Assembly (NCBI GenBank): GCA_036501025.1
Contig: DASYBB010000036.1
Coordinates: 23,344-87,343 of the forward strand
Direction of reading: 5' to 3'
Origin: DASUBV01 sp036501025
GTDB taxonomy: Bacteria; Actinomycetota; Actinomycetes; Streptosporangiales; Streptosporangiaceae
Length of the DNA: 64,000 nucleotides
A program made the translations under genes and the position numbers. Below are positions 52,512 to 59,987 of the stretch, piece by piece. The notes under the pieces were generated by a model, which was not told where the DNA came from, ran no database searches, and worked only from the letters and a program-made list of their open reading frames with translations. How positions within the stretch are numbered: position 1 is the stretch's first letter; every line of letters starts with the position of its first letter.

Positions 52512-52562
52512 TGATCGCGACCGTTTCCCCCGGGTTTGGCCAGGGAAACGGTCGCGATCATG
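52510..52562. repeat. Intergenic hairpin E3 with CATGATC-type ends
   Basis: Arms 52510-52529 and 52543-52562 are 20 nt with one mismatch around a 13-nt loop; the right end reads GCGATCATGG. It begins within the right target duplication, so before transposition it lay directly behind the pheT palindrome. It is chromosomal, not part of the element. The remaining bases to 52756 hold the upstream region of the next gene without a clear promoter. Confidence 0.88.
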
Positions 52563-52756
52563 GTTTACGGCCCTCTCGGGAGCCGGAACGGGCGGGTGCT
52601 GGCTGGCCCGGCGGGCGTGAAGTTTGCCCGGGAACGCTGTCCTGTCGGGGCTGCCGGGCCGCTGCCCAGAAACTTCGGGCCTGGGTCACATAGGCCCTGA
52701 CCTGCCGGGTAGGGGCTTCAAATCGGAACAGAGCAGGACTGACGGGGGAAATGCTT

Positions 52757-54154
52757 ATGGCCAGGACCGGACCGGTCCACAAGCTGTCGCACGCCGTGGG
52801 AACTGGCGTGGCGGACCTGCCATCGAACGCCGCGTGGCTGCTGTCGAAGGCACTCAAGCCCGGGCGCGGCCCGGCCGGAGCCGCGGCCCAGGCCGCGTCG
52901 TCCATGGCCGGCGGCGTATCCGACACGGCCGCGGCGGCGGCCGGGACGGCGGGGTCGGCGAGGTCCGCCGCGCGGGAAACCAGGGAATCGGCCACGTCCG
53001 CCGCGCGGGAAACCGCGGAGTCGGCCACGTCCGCCGCGCGGGAAACCGCGGGCTCGGCGAGGTCTGCCGCCCGGAAGAACGCGCGGGCCGCCCGCCGGGC
53101 CGTCACCCGGGCGGTGCCGGGCGTCGGCCAGGACTCCGTGGCCGACCTGATGGAGCGGGCGGACAACGCCGCTGACCACGCCAGCCAGCACGAGACGCGG
53201 GCGCTGGAGCTGGCCCGCGAGGCCCGGGACCGTGCGCAGGAGGCGGCCCGGACCGCGCAGGAAGCGGACAAGCAGCTGCGGAAGGCCCGGCAGGACGCTG
53301 ATCGTCACGTGGCTGACCGGGTCGCGGCCGCGATGCGCCAGAAGGATGACCGCATCGCCCAGGTCACTGCCGAGGCCGACCAGGACGTGGAACGCGAGCG
53401 CGCCGCGGGGCAGGCCGAGGCCCGCCAGGCGATCGAGCATGCCCAGGCGGAGCTGCGGGATCGGGTCGGGGCCAAGGAATCCGATGCCGAGCGTGCCCAG
53501 GAGCGCGCGCGGGTGGCCATCGACGAGGCTGACCGTGCGCTGGCCGAGGCCAAGGACCTGGCTCACCAGGCCTCCGAGGCCGCTCAGGCCGCGGCCCGCG
53601 AGGCGGGCCAGGAAGCCGACCGGCTGGCCGCCCTGGCCAAGGACCGCGCCGCCGAGGCCCGGCGCCGCGTCGGCCAGGCCCAGCAGGTGCAGCGGCGCGC
53701 GGACACCACGGCCGACGGGCCGCAGCGGCCCGGCACCGCGGCGTCCCGGCGGCGGCCCGGCACCGCGGCCTCCCGGCGGCGGGCGGGTGCGGCGGCGTCC
53801 CGGCGGCGGGCCGGCCCGGCTGCGTCGCGCGAGCAGCGGGCCGACACGGCGCCCGCGCGACCGGAGTCCGCGGCGGCTGACCGGGCCCGGCTGGCCGAGC
53901 CCAGCTACCTGGGGTCGCTCGCCAAGCCGGAGCTGGAGCGGCTCGCGAGCGGGCTGGACGTGGCGGACGGGCCCGACCTGACCAAGGAGAGGCTGGTCAC
54001 GGCCATCGTCGAGGCCGGGGGAGTCCGCCTGGGTGACCTGACCAAGGCCGAACTCCGGCGCCTGGCCCGGGGCCGCGGCGCCACGGTCCGGACCTCGATG
54101 ACCAAGCCCGAGCTCATGGCCGAAGCCGCCGGAGCCGGGCCGGCCGGCCGCTAG
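52757..54154 (+). CDS. LEA-like coiled-coil protein with tandem Rho_N/SAP-like C-terminus
   Basis: Protein of 465 aa, not recognised as a named family. A short conserved-looking head (HKLSHAVGTGVADLPSNAAW) is followed by four 11-residue repeats of the form SATSAARETAE (52955-53086), like LEA group 3 proteins, a charged coiled coil of about 200 residues (QEADKQLRKARQDADRH), four basic AASRRR repeats, and two helix-loop-helix units, LAKPELERLASGLDV and LTKAELRRLARGRGA, that resemble Rho_N or SAP nucleic-acid-binding motifs. No membrane helix. Start ATG 52757 is 7 nt after GGGGGA; ATG 52751 is the alternative. First of a co-directional cluster. A role as a stress or nucleoid-associated protein is inference. 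Confidence 0.8.
   Translation: MARTGPVHKLSHAVGTGVADLPSNAAWLLSKALKPGRGPAGAAAQAASSMAGGVSDTAAAAAGTAGSARSAARETRESATSAARETAESATSAARETAGSARSAARKNARAARRAVTRAVPGVGQDSVADLMERADNAADHASQHETRALELAREARDRAQEAARTAQEADKQLRKARQDADRHVADRVAAAMRQKDDRIAQVTAEADQDVERERAAGQAEARQAIEHAQAELRDRVGAKESDAERAQERARVAIDEADRALAEAKDLAHQASEAAQAAAREAGQEADRLAALAKDRAAEARRRVGQAQQVQRRADTTADGPQRPGTAASRRRPGTAASRRRAGAAASRRRAGPAASREQRADTAPARPESAAADRARLAEPSYLGSLAKPELERLASGLDVADGPDLTKERLVTAIVEAGGVRLGDLTKAELRRLARGRGATVRTSMTKPELMAEAAGAGPAGR
52955..53086 (+). repeat. 33-bp tandem repeat, four copies
   Basis: Units start at 52955, 52988, 53021 and 53054 and encode the 11-residue repeats of the coiled-coil protein. The middle two are nearly identical, the outer ones diverged. 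The 11-residue period matches the LEA-3 helix repeat. Confidence 0.9.
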
Positions 54155-54178
54155 GCCGCACACACGTAGGGGGATGCC

Positions 54179-54370
54179 ATGGATGTCATGAGGATGCTGG
54201 GCCGGAAGAGCAAGTGGGACCGGCTTCGGGACACGGCCATGACCACCGCCACCAGCGCCGGGGCGCGGCAGGCGGGCAAGGTAACGCTCGGCCTGGCCGG
54301 CGGGGCCGCGGCGGCGACGCTCGCGAGCGCGGCCGTGTCGGCGGCCCGGCAGCACGGGTCGCCGTCATGA
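54179..54370 (+). CDS. Hypothetical small protein
   Basis: Protein of 63 aa, basic N-terminus MDVMRMLGRKSKWDRLRD followed by an Ala/Gly-rich weakly hydrophobic segment (about 34-55) that might lie against or in the membrane. ATG 54179 preceded by GTAGGGGG, 25 bp after the LEA-like gene. Stop overlaps the next ATG by 4 nt, which supports real translation. No family recognised. Confidence 0.65.
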   Translation: MDVMRMLGRKSKWDRLRDTAMTTATSAGARQAGKVTLGLAGGAAAATLASAAVSAARQHGSPS

Positions 54371-54573
54371 AACTGACCCTGCTGTGCGCGTTCGGCGCCG
54401 GATACGTGCTCGGTTCCAGGGCCGGCCGGGACCGCTACGAGCAGATTCGCGAACTGGCCCGGGACGCCGGGCAGCGCCTGGAGGAATCGGGCGTGCGCGA
54501 GCTCCTCGAGGACTACGGGGGCCGGCTGGAGACCTACGCCGCACGGCCCCAGCGATCCAGGTCAGCGACTTAG
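54367..54573 (+). CDS. Small membrane-associated protein with GYVLGSRAGRDRYE motif
   Basis: Protein of 68 aa. An N-terminal hydrophobic stretch (LTLLCAFGAGYVLGS) runs into SRAGRDRYEQIRELARDAGQ, a motif I recall from many short actinobacterial membrane proteins (YtxH-like in style), then an amphipathic helix. ATG 54367 overlaps the previous stop (ATGA); the longer frame upstream is a shadow. Function unknown. Confidence 0.75.
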   Translation: MKLTLLCAFGAGYVLGSRAGRDRYEQIRELARDAGQRLEESGVRELLEDYGGRLETYAARPQRSRSAT

Positions 54574-54583
54574 GGGTCCGGGC

Positions 54584-54877
54584 ATGGCAGTGCCGCCGAT
54601 GGTCATTCGCGCGCGGGTGCGCGCCCGGCTGCTCGGGCTCCCGCTGCTGACCCTGGACGCATGCATCACCGCCGCCAGCGATGGCGCTGCCGGCGCGGGC
54701 CTGCCGCCCGCCGGCCGGCCGGGGAGTCCGCTGCCCGGCCGGGTGATCGCGGCGGCCGCACCCCCGGCCCCCGGCCGCCCGCCGCCGGCGGCCGTGCCGG
54801 GTACCTCCGTCGCCCGTGCGCGGGAGCTCGTCGAGCAGGGAGAGCGGGTTCTCGACCAGGAACGCCGCCAGAGCTAG
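54584..54877 (+). CDS. Hypothetical protein
   Basis: Possible protein of 97 aa, MAVPPMVIRARVRARLLGLPLLTLD, a Pro/Ala/Gly-rich middle and a helical end RARELVEQGERVLDQERRQS. ATG 54584 lies 10 bp after the previous stop with a G-rich site upstream. Co-direction and spacing favour a gene, but the composition is ordinary for shadow frames. No family recognised. Confidence 0.5.
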   Translation: MAVPPMVIRARVRARLLGLPLLTLDACITAASDGAAGAGLPPAGRPGSPLPGRVIAAAAPPAPGRPPPAAVPGTSVARARELVEQGERVLDQERRQS

Positions 54878-54908
54878 ACGCGGGCGGCGTCCGGCCGGGG
54901 GCGGGGCG

Positions 54909-55406
54909 TCAGGGCGGCGGGAGGACGGCGAGGATCTCGGCGCCGCTGCGGTAACAGGCCGAGACGTCGCCGGTCTTCAGACTGACCGGGGTGGTGAACG
55001 CCTGGCACTTCCAGCCGCTGACCTGCACGGGGCCGCGGCCGTTGCCGGGCGCCCGGCCCTGGGCGACGGCGGTCGTGTAGGCGCGCTCGATGGTCATCGC
55101 CTCGGGGCAGCTCACCGTGCCCTTGGCCACCTCGATCTTCACCGGCACGTTCGCGGGGGTCTTGGCCGACCCGCACGGAGTGGCCGGATGGCTCACCGGC
55201 TTGGTCGCGGCCGGGGCGGCCGAGTGACCGCACCCGGCCAGCAGCGCGGCGGCCGTGATCAGCGGCACGATGCCCAGGGCCGAAGACCAGCGCGGCCGCA
55301 GGCGCGAAGGGCGGGGCGCGGGCGGGGGGCAGCCGGGCACGGGGGGCGGGCAGCCGGGCACGGGGGGCCGCGCCGCGGCGGTGCCGTGGGGCCAGCGCGG
55401 GTGCAT
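54909..55406 (-). CDS. Putative lipoprotein
   Basis: Protein of 165 aa. A long Pro-rich N-region (1-40) precedes a hydrophobic signal core and a lipobox LLAGC with the lipidated Cys at residue 59, after which the mature part has three more Cys (PCGSAK, VSCPEAM, WKCQAF, DVSACYR region) that may form disulfides. The N-region is unusually long for a lipoprotein signal; no shorter standard start exists in frame, so either the signal is atypical or a non-standard start is used. Divergent from argC; stop is convergent with the small gene before it. Function unknown. Confidence 0.7.
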   Translation of the reverse strand: MHPRWPHGTAAARPPVPGCPPPVPGCPPPAPRPSRLRPRWSSALGIVPLITAAALLAGCGHSAAPAATKPVSHPATPCGSAKTPANVPVKIEVAKGTVSCPEAMTIERAYTTAVAQGRAPGNGRGPVQVSGWKCQAFTTPVSLKTGDVSACYRSGAEILAVLPPP

Positions 55407-55491
55407 GGCGGTCTCCCTTCCGGGGGATCATCATGCCGCGCCGGCCTGCCGTCGCCCAAGCCGGCCCGGTATCAATCCGGGCACTTCTGCG

Positions 55492-55520
55492 TTGCATACT
55501 CACTCGTTGGGATGCATAAT
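55492..55520 (+). promoter_or_regulatory. argC promoter overlapping a likely ArgR operator
   Basis: TTGCAT (55492-55497), 17 bp, CATAAT (55515-55520) forms a good sigma-70-type promoter. The same bases contain TGCATA twice, 20 bp apart on one DNA face (55493-55498 and 55513-55518), resembling ARG-box half-sites. argR lies in the operon, so repression by ArgR-arginine is likely. Transcription would start near 55527, giving a very short leader. Confidence 0.55.
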
Positions 55521-55559
55521 CATCCAGAAGGTGTGAGCCGGCGAGCGGGTGGAGGGTCG

Positions 55560-56603
55560 ATGGGTGCGCGGGTGGCGGTGGCCGGCGCGAGCGGGTACGC
55601 GGGCGGTGAGCTGCTCCGGCTGCTGGCCGGCCATCCGGACCTCGAGGTGGCCGCCGTGACCGCCGACAGCAGCGCGGGCCAGACGATCGGCGCGGTGCAC
55701 GCGCACCTGGCCGGGGTGCCTGGCCTGGCCGACCGGGTGCTGGACGCGTCGGGGAGCACCAGCGTGGCTGCCTGCGACCTGGTGTTCGCGGCGCTGCCCG
55801 CGGGCCAGTCGGCGGCGCTGGCCGCGGACCTCCCGGCCGCGGTCAAGATGGTGGACCTGGGATCGGACTTCCGGCTGGCCGACCCGGACGCCTATGCCCG
55901 GCACTACGGCGGCGCCCATCCCGGCCGGTGGGTCACCGGCCTGCCGGAGCTGCCCGGCCAGCGCGAGAAGATCCGCGCGGCGAGCCGGGTGGCGGCGCCC
56001 GGCTGCTACGCCACGGCCGCGATCATGGCCCTCGTCCCGGTCGTGGCGGCCGGGCTGGCCGAGCCGCGGGACGTCGTCGTGGTGGCGGCGTCCGGCACCT
56101 CCGGCGCGGGCCGGTCGCTGCGCGCCGACCTGCTGGCCAGCGAGGTGATGGGATCGGTCGCCGCCTACAACGTGGGAGGCACCCACCGGCATACGGCCGA
56201 GATCACCCAGGCCCTGTCCGAGCTGGGCGGCACGGCCGCGACCGTGTCCTTCACCCCGGTCCTGGCCCCCATGCCGCGCGGCATCCTGGCCACCTGCACG
56301 GCGCGGCTGGCCGCCCCCGGCGTCAGCACGGCGGAGCTGCGGGACGCGATCGCCGCCGCCTACGCCGGCTCGCCGTTCGCCTGCCTGCTGGCGGAGGGCC
56401 GCTGGCCGGCCACCGCGTCGGTGGCCGGCTCGAACGGGGTCCACCTGCAGGCCGCGGCCGACGGGCGCGCGGGCCGCGCCGTCGTCGTGACCGCCATCGA
56501 CAACCTGGGCAAGGGCGCGGCCGGCCAGGCCATCCAGAACGCCAACCTGATGCTCGGCCTGCCCGAGGCAGCCGGCCTGACTGCGAGCGGAGTAGCGCCA
56601 TGA
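55560..56603 (+). CDS. argC: N-acetyl-gamma-glutamyl-phosphate reductase
   Basis: NADPH-dependent third step of arginine synthesis. Protein of 347 aa: nucleotide fold VAVAGASGYAGGELLRLLAGHP, active-site Cys in VAAPGCYATAAIMALVP, and NVGGTHRHTAEITQ. ATG 55560 has GGAGGG only 3 nt upstream; GTG 55533, nine codons earlier, is an alternative close to the predicted transcription start. Its stop overlaps argJ (ATGA). Confidence 0.95.
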   Translation: MGARVAVAGASGYAGGELLRLLAGHPDLEVAAVTADSSAGQTIGAVHAHLAGVPGLADRVLDASGSTSVAACDLVFAALPAGQSAALAADLPAAVKMVDLGSDFRLADPDAYARHYGGAHPGRWVTGLPELPGQREKIRAASRVAAPGCYATAAIMALVPVVAAGLAEPRDVVVVAASGTSGAGRSLRADLLASEVMGSVAAYNVGGTHRHTAEITQALSELGGTAATVSFTPVLAPMPRGILATCTARLAAPGVSTAELRDAIAAAYAGSPFACLLAEGRWPATASVAGSNGVHLQAAADGRAGRAVVVTAIDNLGKGAAGQAIQNANLMLGLPEAAGLTASGVAP

Positions 56604-57790
56604 CCGTCACGGCCCCCGGCGGGTTTCGAGCGGCGGGCGTCGCCGCCGGCATCAAGGAGTCCGGCGGCGCCGACGTCGCGGTCGTCATCAACGACGGGCC
56701 CTCCCGCGCGGCGGCGGGCGTGTTCACCAGCAACCGCGTCAAGGCCGCCCCGGTGGTGTGGAGCCAGCAGGTCCTGCGGGCCGGACAGCTGCGCGCAGTC
56801 GTGCTCAACTCCGGCGGGGCCAACGCGTGCACCGGGCCCGGCGGGTTCGCCGACACCCACCACACCGCCGAGCACCTGGCCAAGGTCCTGACCGGGCCCG
56901 GCGGCGAAGCGGGGGCGGGCGGCGCCGGCGAGGTCGGCGCCGGGGAGATCGCCGTCTGCTCGACCGGGCTGATCGGGGAGCGGCTGCCGATGGACCGGCT
57001 GCTCGCGGGCGTCGAGGCGGCGGCCGCGGGCGCGTCGGCGGACGGGGGCGCGGGCGCCGCTGACGCGATCCGGACGACCGACACGGTGCCCAAGACGTGC
57101 TCGGTGGCGGGCACGGGCTATGTCATCGGCGGCATGGCCAAGGGCGCGGCGATGCTGGCCCCGGCCCTGGCCACGATGCTGGTCGTGCTCACCACCGACG
57201 CTGACCTGCCGGCCGGCGAGCTGGACGCGGCGCTGCGCGGCGCCGTGCGCGGGTCCTTCGACCGGCTGGACACCGACGGCTGCATGTCGACCAACGACAC
57301 GGTGCTGCTCCTGGCCAGCGGTGCCTCGGGCACCCGGCCCGACCCGGCGGAGTTCACCGAGCTGCTGGCCGGCGCGTGCGGTGACCTGGCCCGGCAGATG
57401 CAGCAGGACGCCGAGGGGGCCAGCAAGGCCATCACGATCGAGGTGACCGGGGCGGCCAGCGAGGACGACGCGGTCACCGTGGGCCGGGCCATCGCCCGGT
57501 GCAACCTGCTCAAGTGCGCGATCCACGGCGAGGACCCGAACTGGGGCCGCGTCCTGGCCGCGGTCGGCACCACCAGCGCGGTCTTCGAGCCGGACGAGCT
57601 GGCGGTCGCGATCAACGGCGTGTGGGTCTGCCGGGCGGGCGCCGCGGCCGAGGACCGGGCCGGGGTGGACCTCACGCCGCGGGACGTCACCATCACCGTC
57701 AGCCTGGCGGCCGGCGGCCACGCGGCGACGATCTGGACCACCGACCTGACCGCGGAGTACGTCCAAGAGAACTCGGCGTACTCGACGTGA
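56600..57790 (+). CDS. argJ: Bifunctional glutamate N-acetyltransferase/ornithine acetyltransferase
   Basis: Protein of 396 aa that recycles acetyl from acetylornithine to glutamate. Self-cleaving Ntn-like enzyme: the site LAPALATML places cleavage before T192, which becomes the nucleophile of the beta chain. Start GFRAAGVAAGIKESGGADVAVV, conserved LNSGGANACTG and C-terminal HGEDPNWGRVLAAVG. Coupled to argC and argB by 4-nt overlaps. Confidence 0.96.
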   Translation: MTVTAPGGFRAAGVAAGIKESGGADVAVVINDGPSRAAAGVFTSNRVKAAPVVWSQQVLRAGQLRAVVLNSGGANACTGPGGFADTHHTAEHLAKVLTGPGGEAGAGGAGEVGAGEIAVCSTGLIGERLPMDRLLAGVEAAAAGASADGGAGAADAIRTTDTVPKTCSVAGTGYVIGGMAKGAAMLAPALATMLVVLTTDADLPAGELDAALRGAVRGSFDRLDTDGCMSTNDTVLLLASGASGTRPDPAEFTELLAGACGDLARQMQQDAEGASKAITIEVTGAASEDDAVTVGRAIARCNLLKCAIHGEDPNWGRVLAAVGTTSAVFEPDELAVAINGVWVCRAGAAAEDRAGVDLTPRDVTITVSLAAGGHAATIWTTDLTAEYVQENSAYST

Positions 57791-58731
57791 CGGCCACCCA
57801 GTCGGGTCCGGCCACCGCCGCGGGGGCGTCCCGCGCCGACGCGCTGGCCAAGGTGGCCACCCTGATCGAGGCGCTGCCCTGGCTGGAGCGCTTTCACGGG
57901 CAGACGGTCGTGATCAAGTACGGCGGCCACGCGATGACCGACGACGCGCTGCGGCTGGCGTTCGCCCAGGATGTGGTGTTCCTGCGGTATGCGGGGCTGC
58001 TCCCGGTCGTGGTGCACGGCGGCGGCCCTCAGATCAGTGCCCAGCTGGACCGGCTCGGCATCGAGACCACCTTCCGGGCCGGGCTGCGGGTGACCACGCC
58101 GGAGGCCATGGACGTGGTCCGGATGGTGCTCACCGGCCAGGTCAACCGCGAGGTCGTCGGGCTGGTCAACGAGCACGGGCCGTTCGCCGTCGGGATGTCC
58201 GGCGAGGACGCGCACCTGCTCACCGCCCGGCGCCTGCGGGCCGCCGTGGACGGCGAGCTGATCGACCTGGGCCAGGTCGGCGAGGTCGAGACGGTGAACC
58301 CCGGCGCGGTGCTGGCGCTGCTGGCCGACGGCCGCATCCCGGTGATCTCCAGCGTCGCGCGCAGCCAGTCCGGCGAGATCCTCAACGTCAACGCCGACAC
58401 GGCCGCGGCCGCGGTAGCCGTCGCCCTGGGCGCGGCGAAGCTGATCGTGCTGACCGACGTCGAGGGCCTCTACGCGGACTGGCCGCCGGGGGCGGGATCG
58501 TCCGCCGGCCCGGCCCCGGCCCCGGCCGAGGTGATCAGCCAGCTGACGGCCGCTGAGCTGGCCCAGCTGCTGCCCGGCCTCAGCGACGGCATGATCCCCA
58601 AGATGGACGCCTGCCTGACGGCGGTCCGCGGCGGCGTGCCGCAGGCCCACGTCCTGGACGGCCGGCTCCCGCACGCGGTCCTGCTCGAGATCTTCACCGA
58701 CTCGGGCATCGGCACGATGGTGGTCCCGTGA
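57787..58731 (+). CDS. argB: Acetylglutamate kinase
   Basis: Phosphorylates N-acetylglutamate and is usually the arginine-feedback point. Protein of 314 aa: TVVIKYGGHAMTDD, VVVHGGGPQISAQLDRLGI, NVNADTAAAAVAVALGAAKL and LTDVEGLYADWP. The N-terminal helix region ALAKVATLIEALPWLERFHG is of the type needed for the arginine-sensitive hexamer. GTG 57787 overlaps argJ; the longer frame is its shadow. Confidence 0.96.
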   Translation: MTATQSGPATAAGASRADALAKVATLIEALPWLERFHGQTVVIKYGGHAMTDDALRLAFAQDVVFLRYAGLLPVVVHGGGPQISAQLDRLGIETTFRAGLRVTTPEAMDVVRMVLTGQVNREVVGLVNEHGPFAVGMSGEDAHLLTARRLRAAVDGELIDLGQVGEVETVNPGAVLALLADGRIPVISSVARSQSGEILNVNADTAAAAVAVALGAAKLIVLTDVEGLYADWPPGAGSSAGPAPAPAEVISQLTAAELAQLLPGLSDGMIPKMDACLTAVRGGVPQAHVLDGRLPHAVLLEIFTDSGIGTMVVP

Positions 58732-58763
58732 CCCCCGACCCGACATCCACAACCGGAGGCACG

Positions 58764-59987
58764 ATGACCTCGCCCGCTTTCACCGGACCCGCGACCCAGA
58801 AGCTGCAGGAGCGGTACGCCGCGGCCATCATGGGCACCTACGGCATCCCGCCCGTCGCGCTCGACCACGGCCAGGGCTGCGTCGTCTTCGACGTGGACGG
58901 CGCCCGGTACCTGGACCTGATCGGCGGGATCGCGGTCAGCGCCCTCGGCCATGCGCACCCGGCGATCATCTCGGCCATCTCCGAGCAGGCCGGCCGGCTG
59001 GTCCACACCTCGAACCTGTTCCTGCATGAGCGGCAGGTGGAGCTGGCCGAGCGGCTGCTCGGGCTGCTGCAGGCCGACGGCCGGGTGTTCCTGGCCAACT
59101 CCGGCGCCGAGGCCAACGAGGCCGCGCTCAAGCTGGTCCGGCGGCACGCGGGGCCCGACCGCCCCGTGATCGTGGCCGCCCAGAACAGCTTCCACGGGCG
59201 GACCATGGGCGCGCTGTCGCTGACCGGCAAGCCGTCCATCCGGCAGCCGTTCCAGCCGTTCGGGGTGGAAGTCCGCTTCGTCCCCTACGGCGACGTCGAT
59301 GCGCTGGCCGCGGCCGTCGGCCCGGACACCGCGGCGGTCTTCCTGGAGCCCTGCCTGGGCGAGGGCGGCGTGGTCCCGGCCCCGCCCGGGTACCTCCAGG
59401 CGGCCCGCGCGGCGTGCGATGAGTCCGGGGCGCTGCTCGTGCTGGACGAGATCCAGAGTGGCATCGGCCGGACCGGGCAGTGGTTCGCCTGCCTGCACGA
59501 GGGCGTCGTGCCCGACGTGCTGACGCTGGCCAAGGGCCTGGGCGGCGGGCTGCCCATCGGCGCGTGCATCGGCCTGGGGGCCTGCGGCACCGGCCTGGCC
59601 CGGGGCGAGCACGGCAGCACGTTCGGCGGCAACCCGGTGGCCTGCGCCGCGGCCCTCGCGGTCCTGGACACGATCGAGCAGGACGGGCTCCTGGCCAGCG
59701 TCACCGCGGTCGGCGCGGGGCTGGCGGCCGGGATCGAGGCGGTCGAGCACCCGCTGGTCACCGGCGTGCGCGGGAGCGGGCTGTGGCGGGCCATCGCGCT
59801 CGCCGCGCCCGCCGCGGCCGCGGTGGAGACGGCCGCCCGGGAGGCCGGGTTCCTGGTCAACGCCGTCCAGCCGGACGCGGTCCGGCTGGCGCCGCCGCTC
59901 ATCCTGACCGCCGCGCAGGCACAGTCGTTCACCGACGCCCTGCCCGGCATCCTCGCCGCCGCCGCGCAGGCCGGGGCGGGGCAGTGA
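58764..59987 (+). CDS. argD: Acetylornithine aminotransferase
   Basis: PLP-dependent class III aminotransferase, 407 aa: YLDLIGGIAVSALGHAHP, FLANSGAEANEAALKLVRRH, FHGRTMGALSLTGK, LLVLDEIQSGIGRTG and the PLP Lys in LTLAKGLGGGLPIGA. ATG 58764 with GGAGG upstream is preferred; a GTG at 58728 overlaps the argB stop and would add 12 residues. Complete. Confidence 0.95.
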   Translation: MTSPAFTGPATQKLQERYAAAIMGTYGIPPVALDHGQGCVVFDVDGARYLDLIGGIAVSALGHAHPAIISAISEQAGRLVHTSNLFLHERQVELAERLLGLLQADGRVFLANSGAEANEAALKLVRRHAGPDRPVIVAAQNSFHGRTMGALSLTGKPSIRQPFQPFGVEVRFVPYGDVDALAAAVGPDTAAVFLEPCLGEGGVVPAPPGYLQAARAACDESGALLVLDEIQSGIGRTGQWFACLHEGVVPDVLTLAKGLGGGLPIGACIGLGACGTGLARGEHGSTFGGNPVACAAALAVLDTIEQDGLLASVTAVGAGLAAGIEAVEHPLVTGVRGSGLWRAIALAAPAAAAVETAAREAGFLVNAVQPDAVRLAPPLILTAAQAQSFTDALPGILAAAAQAGAGQ

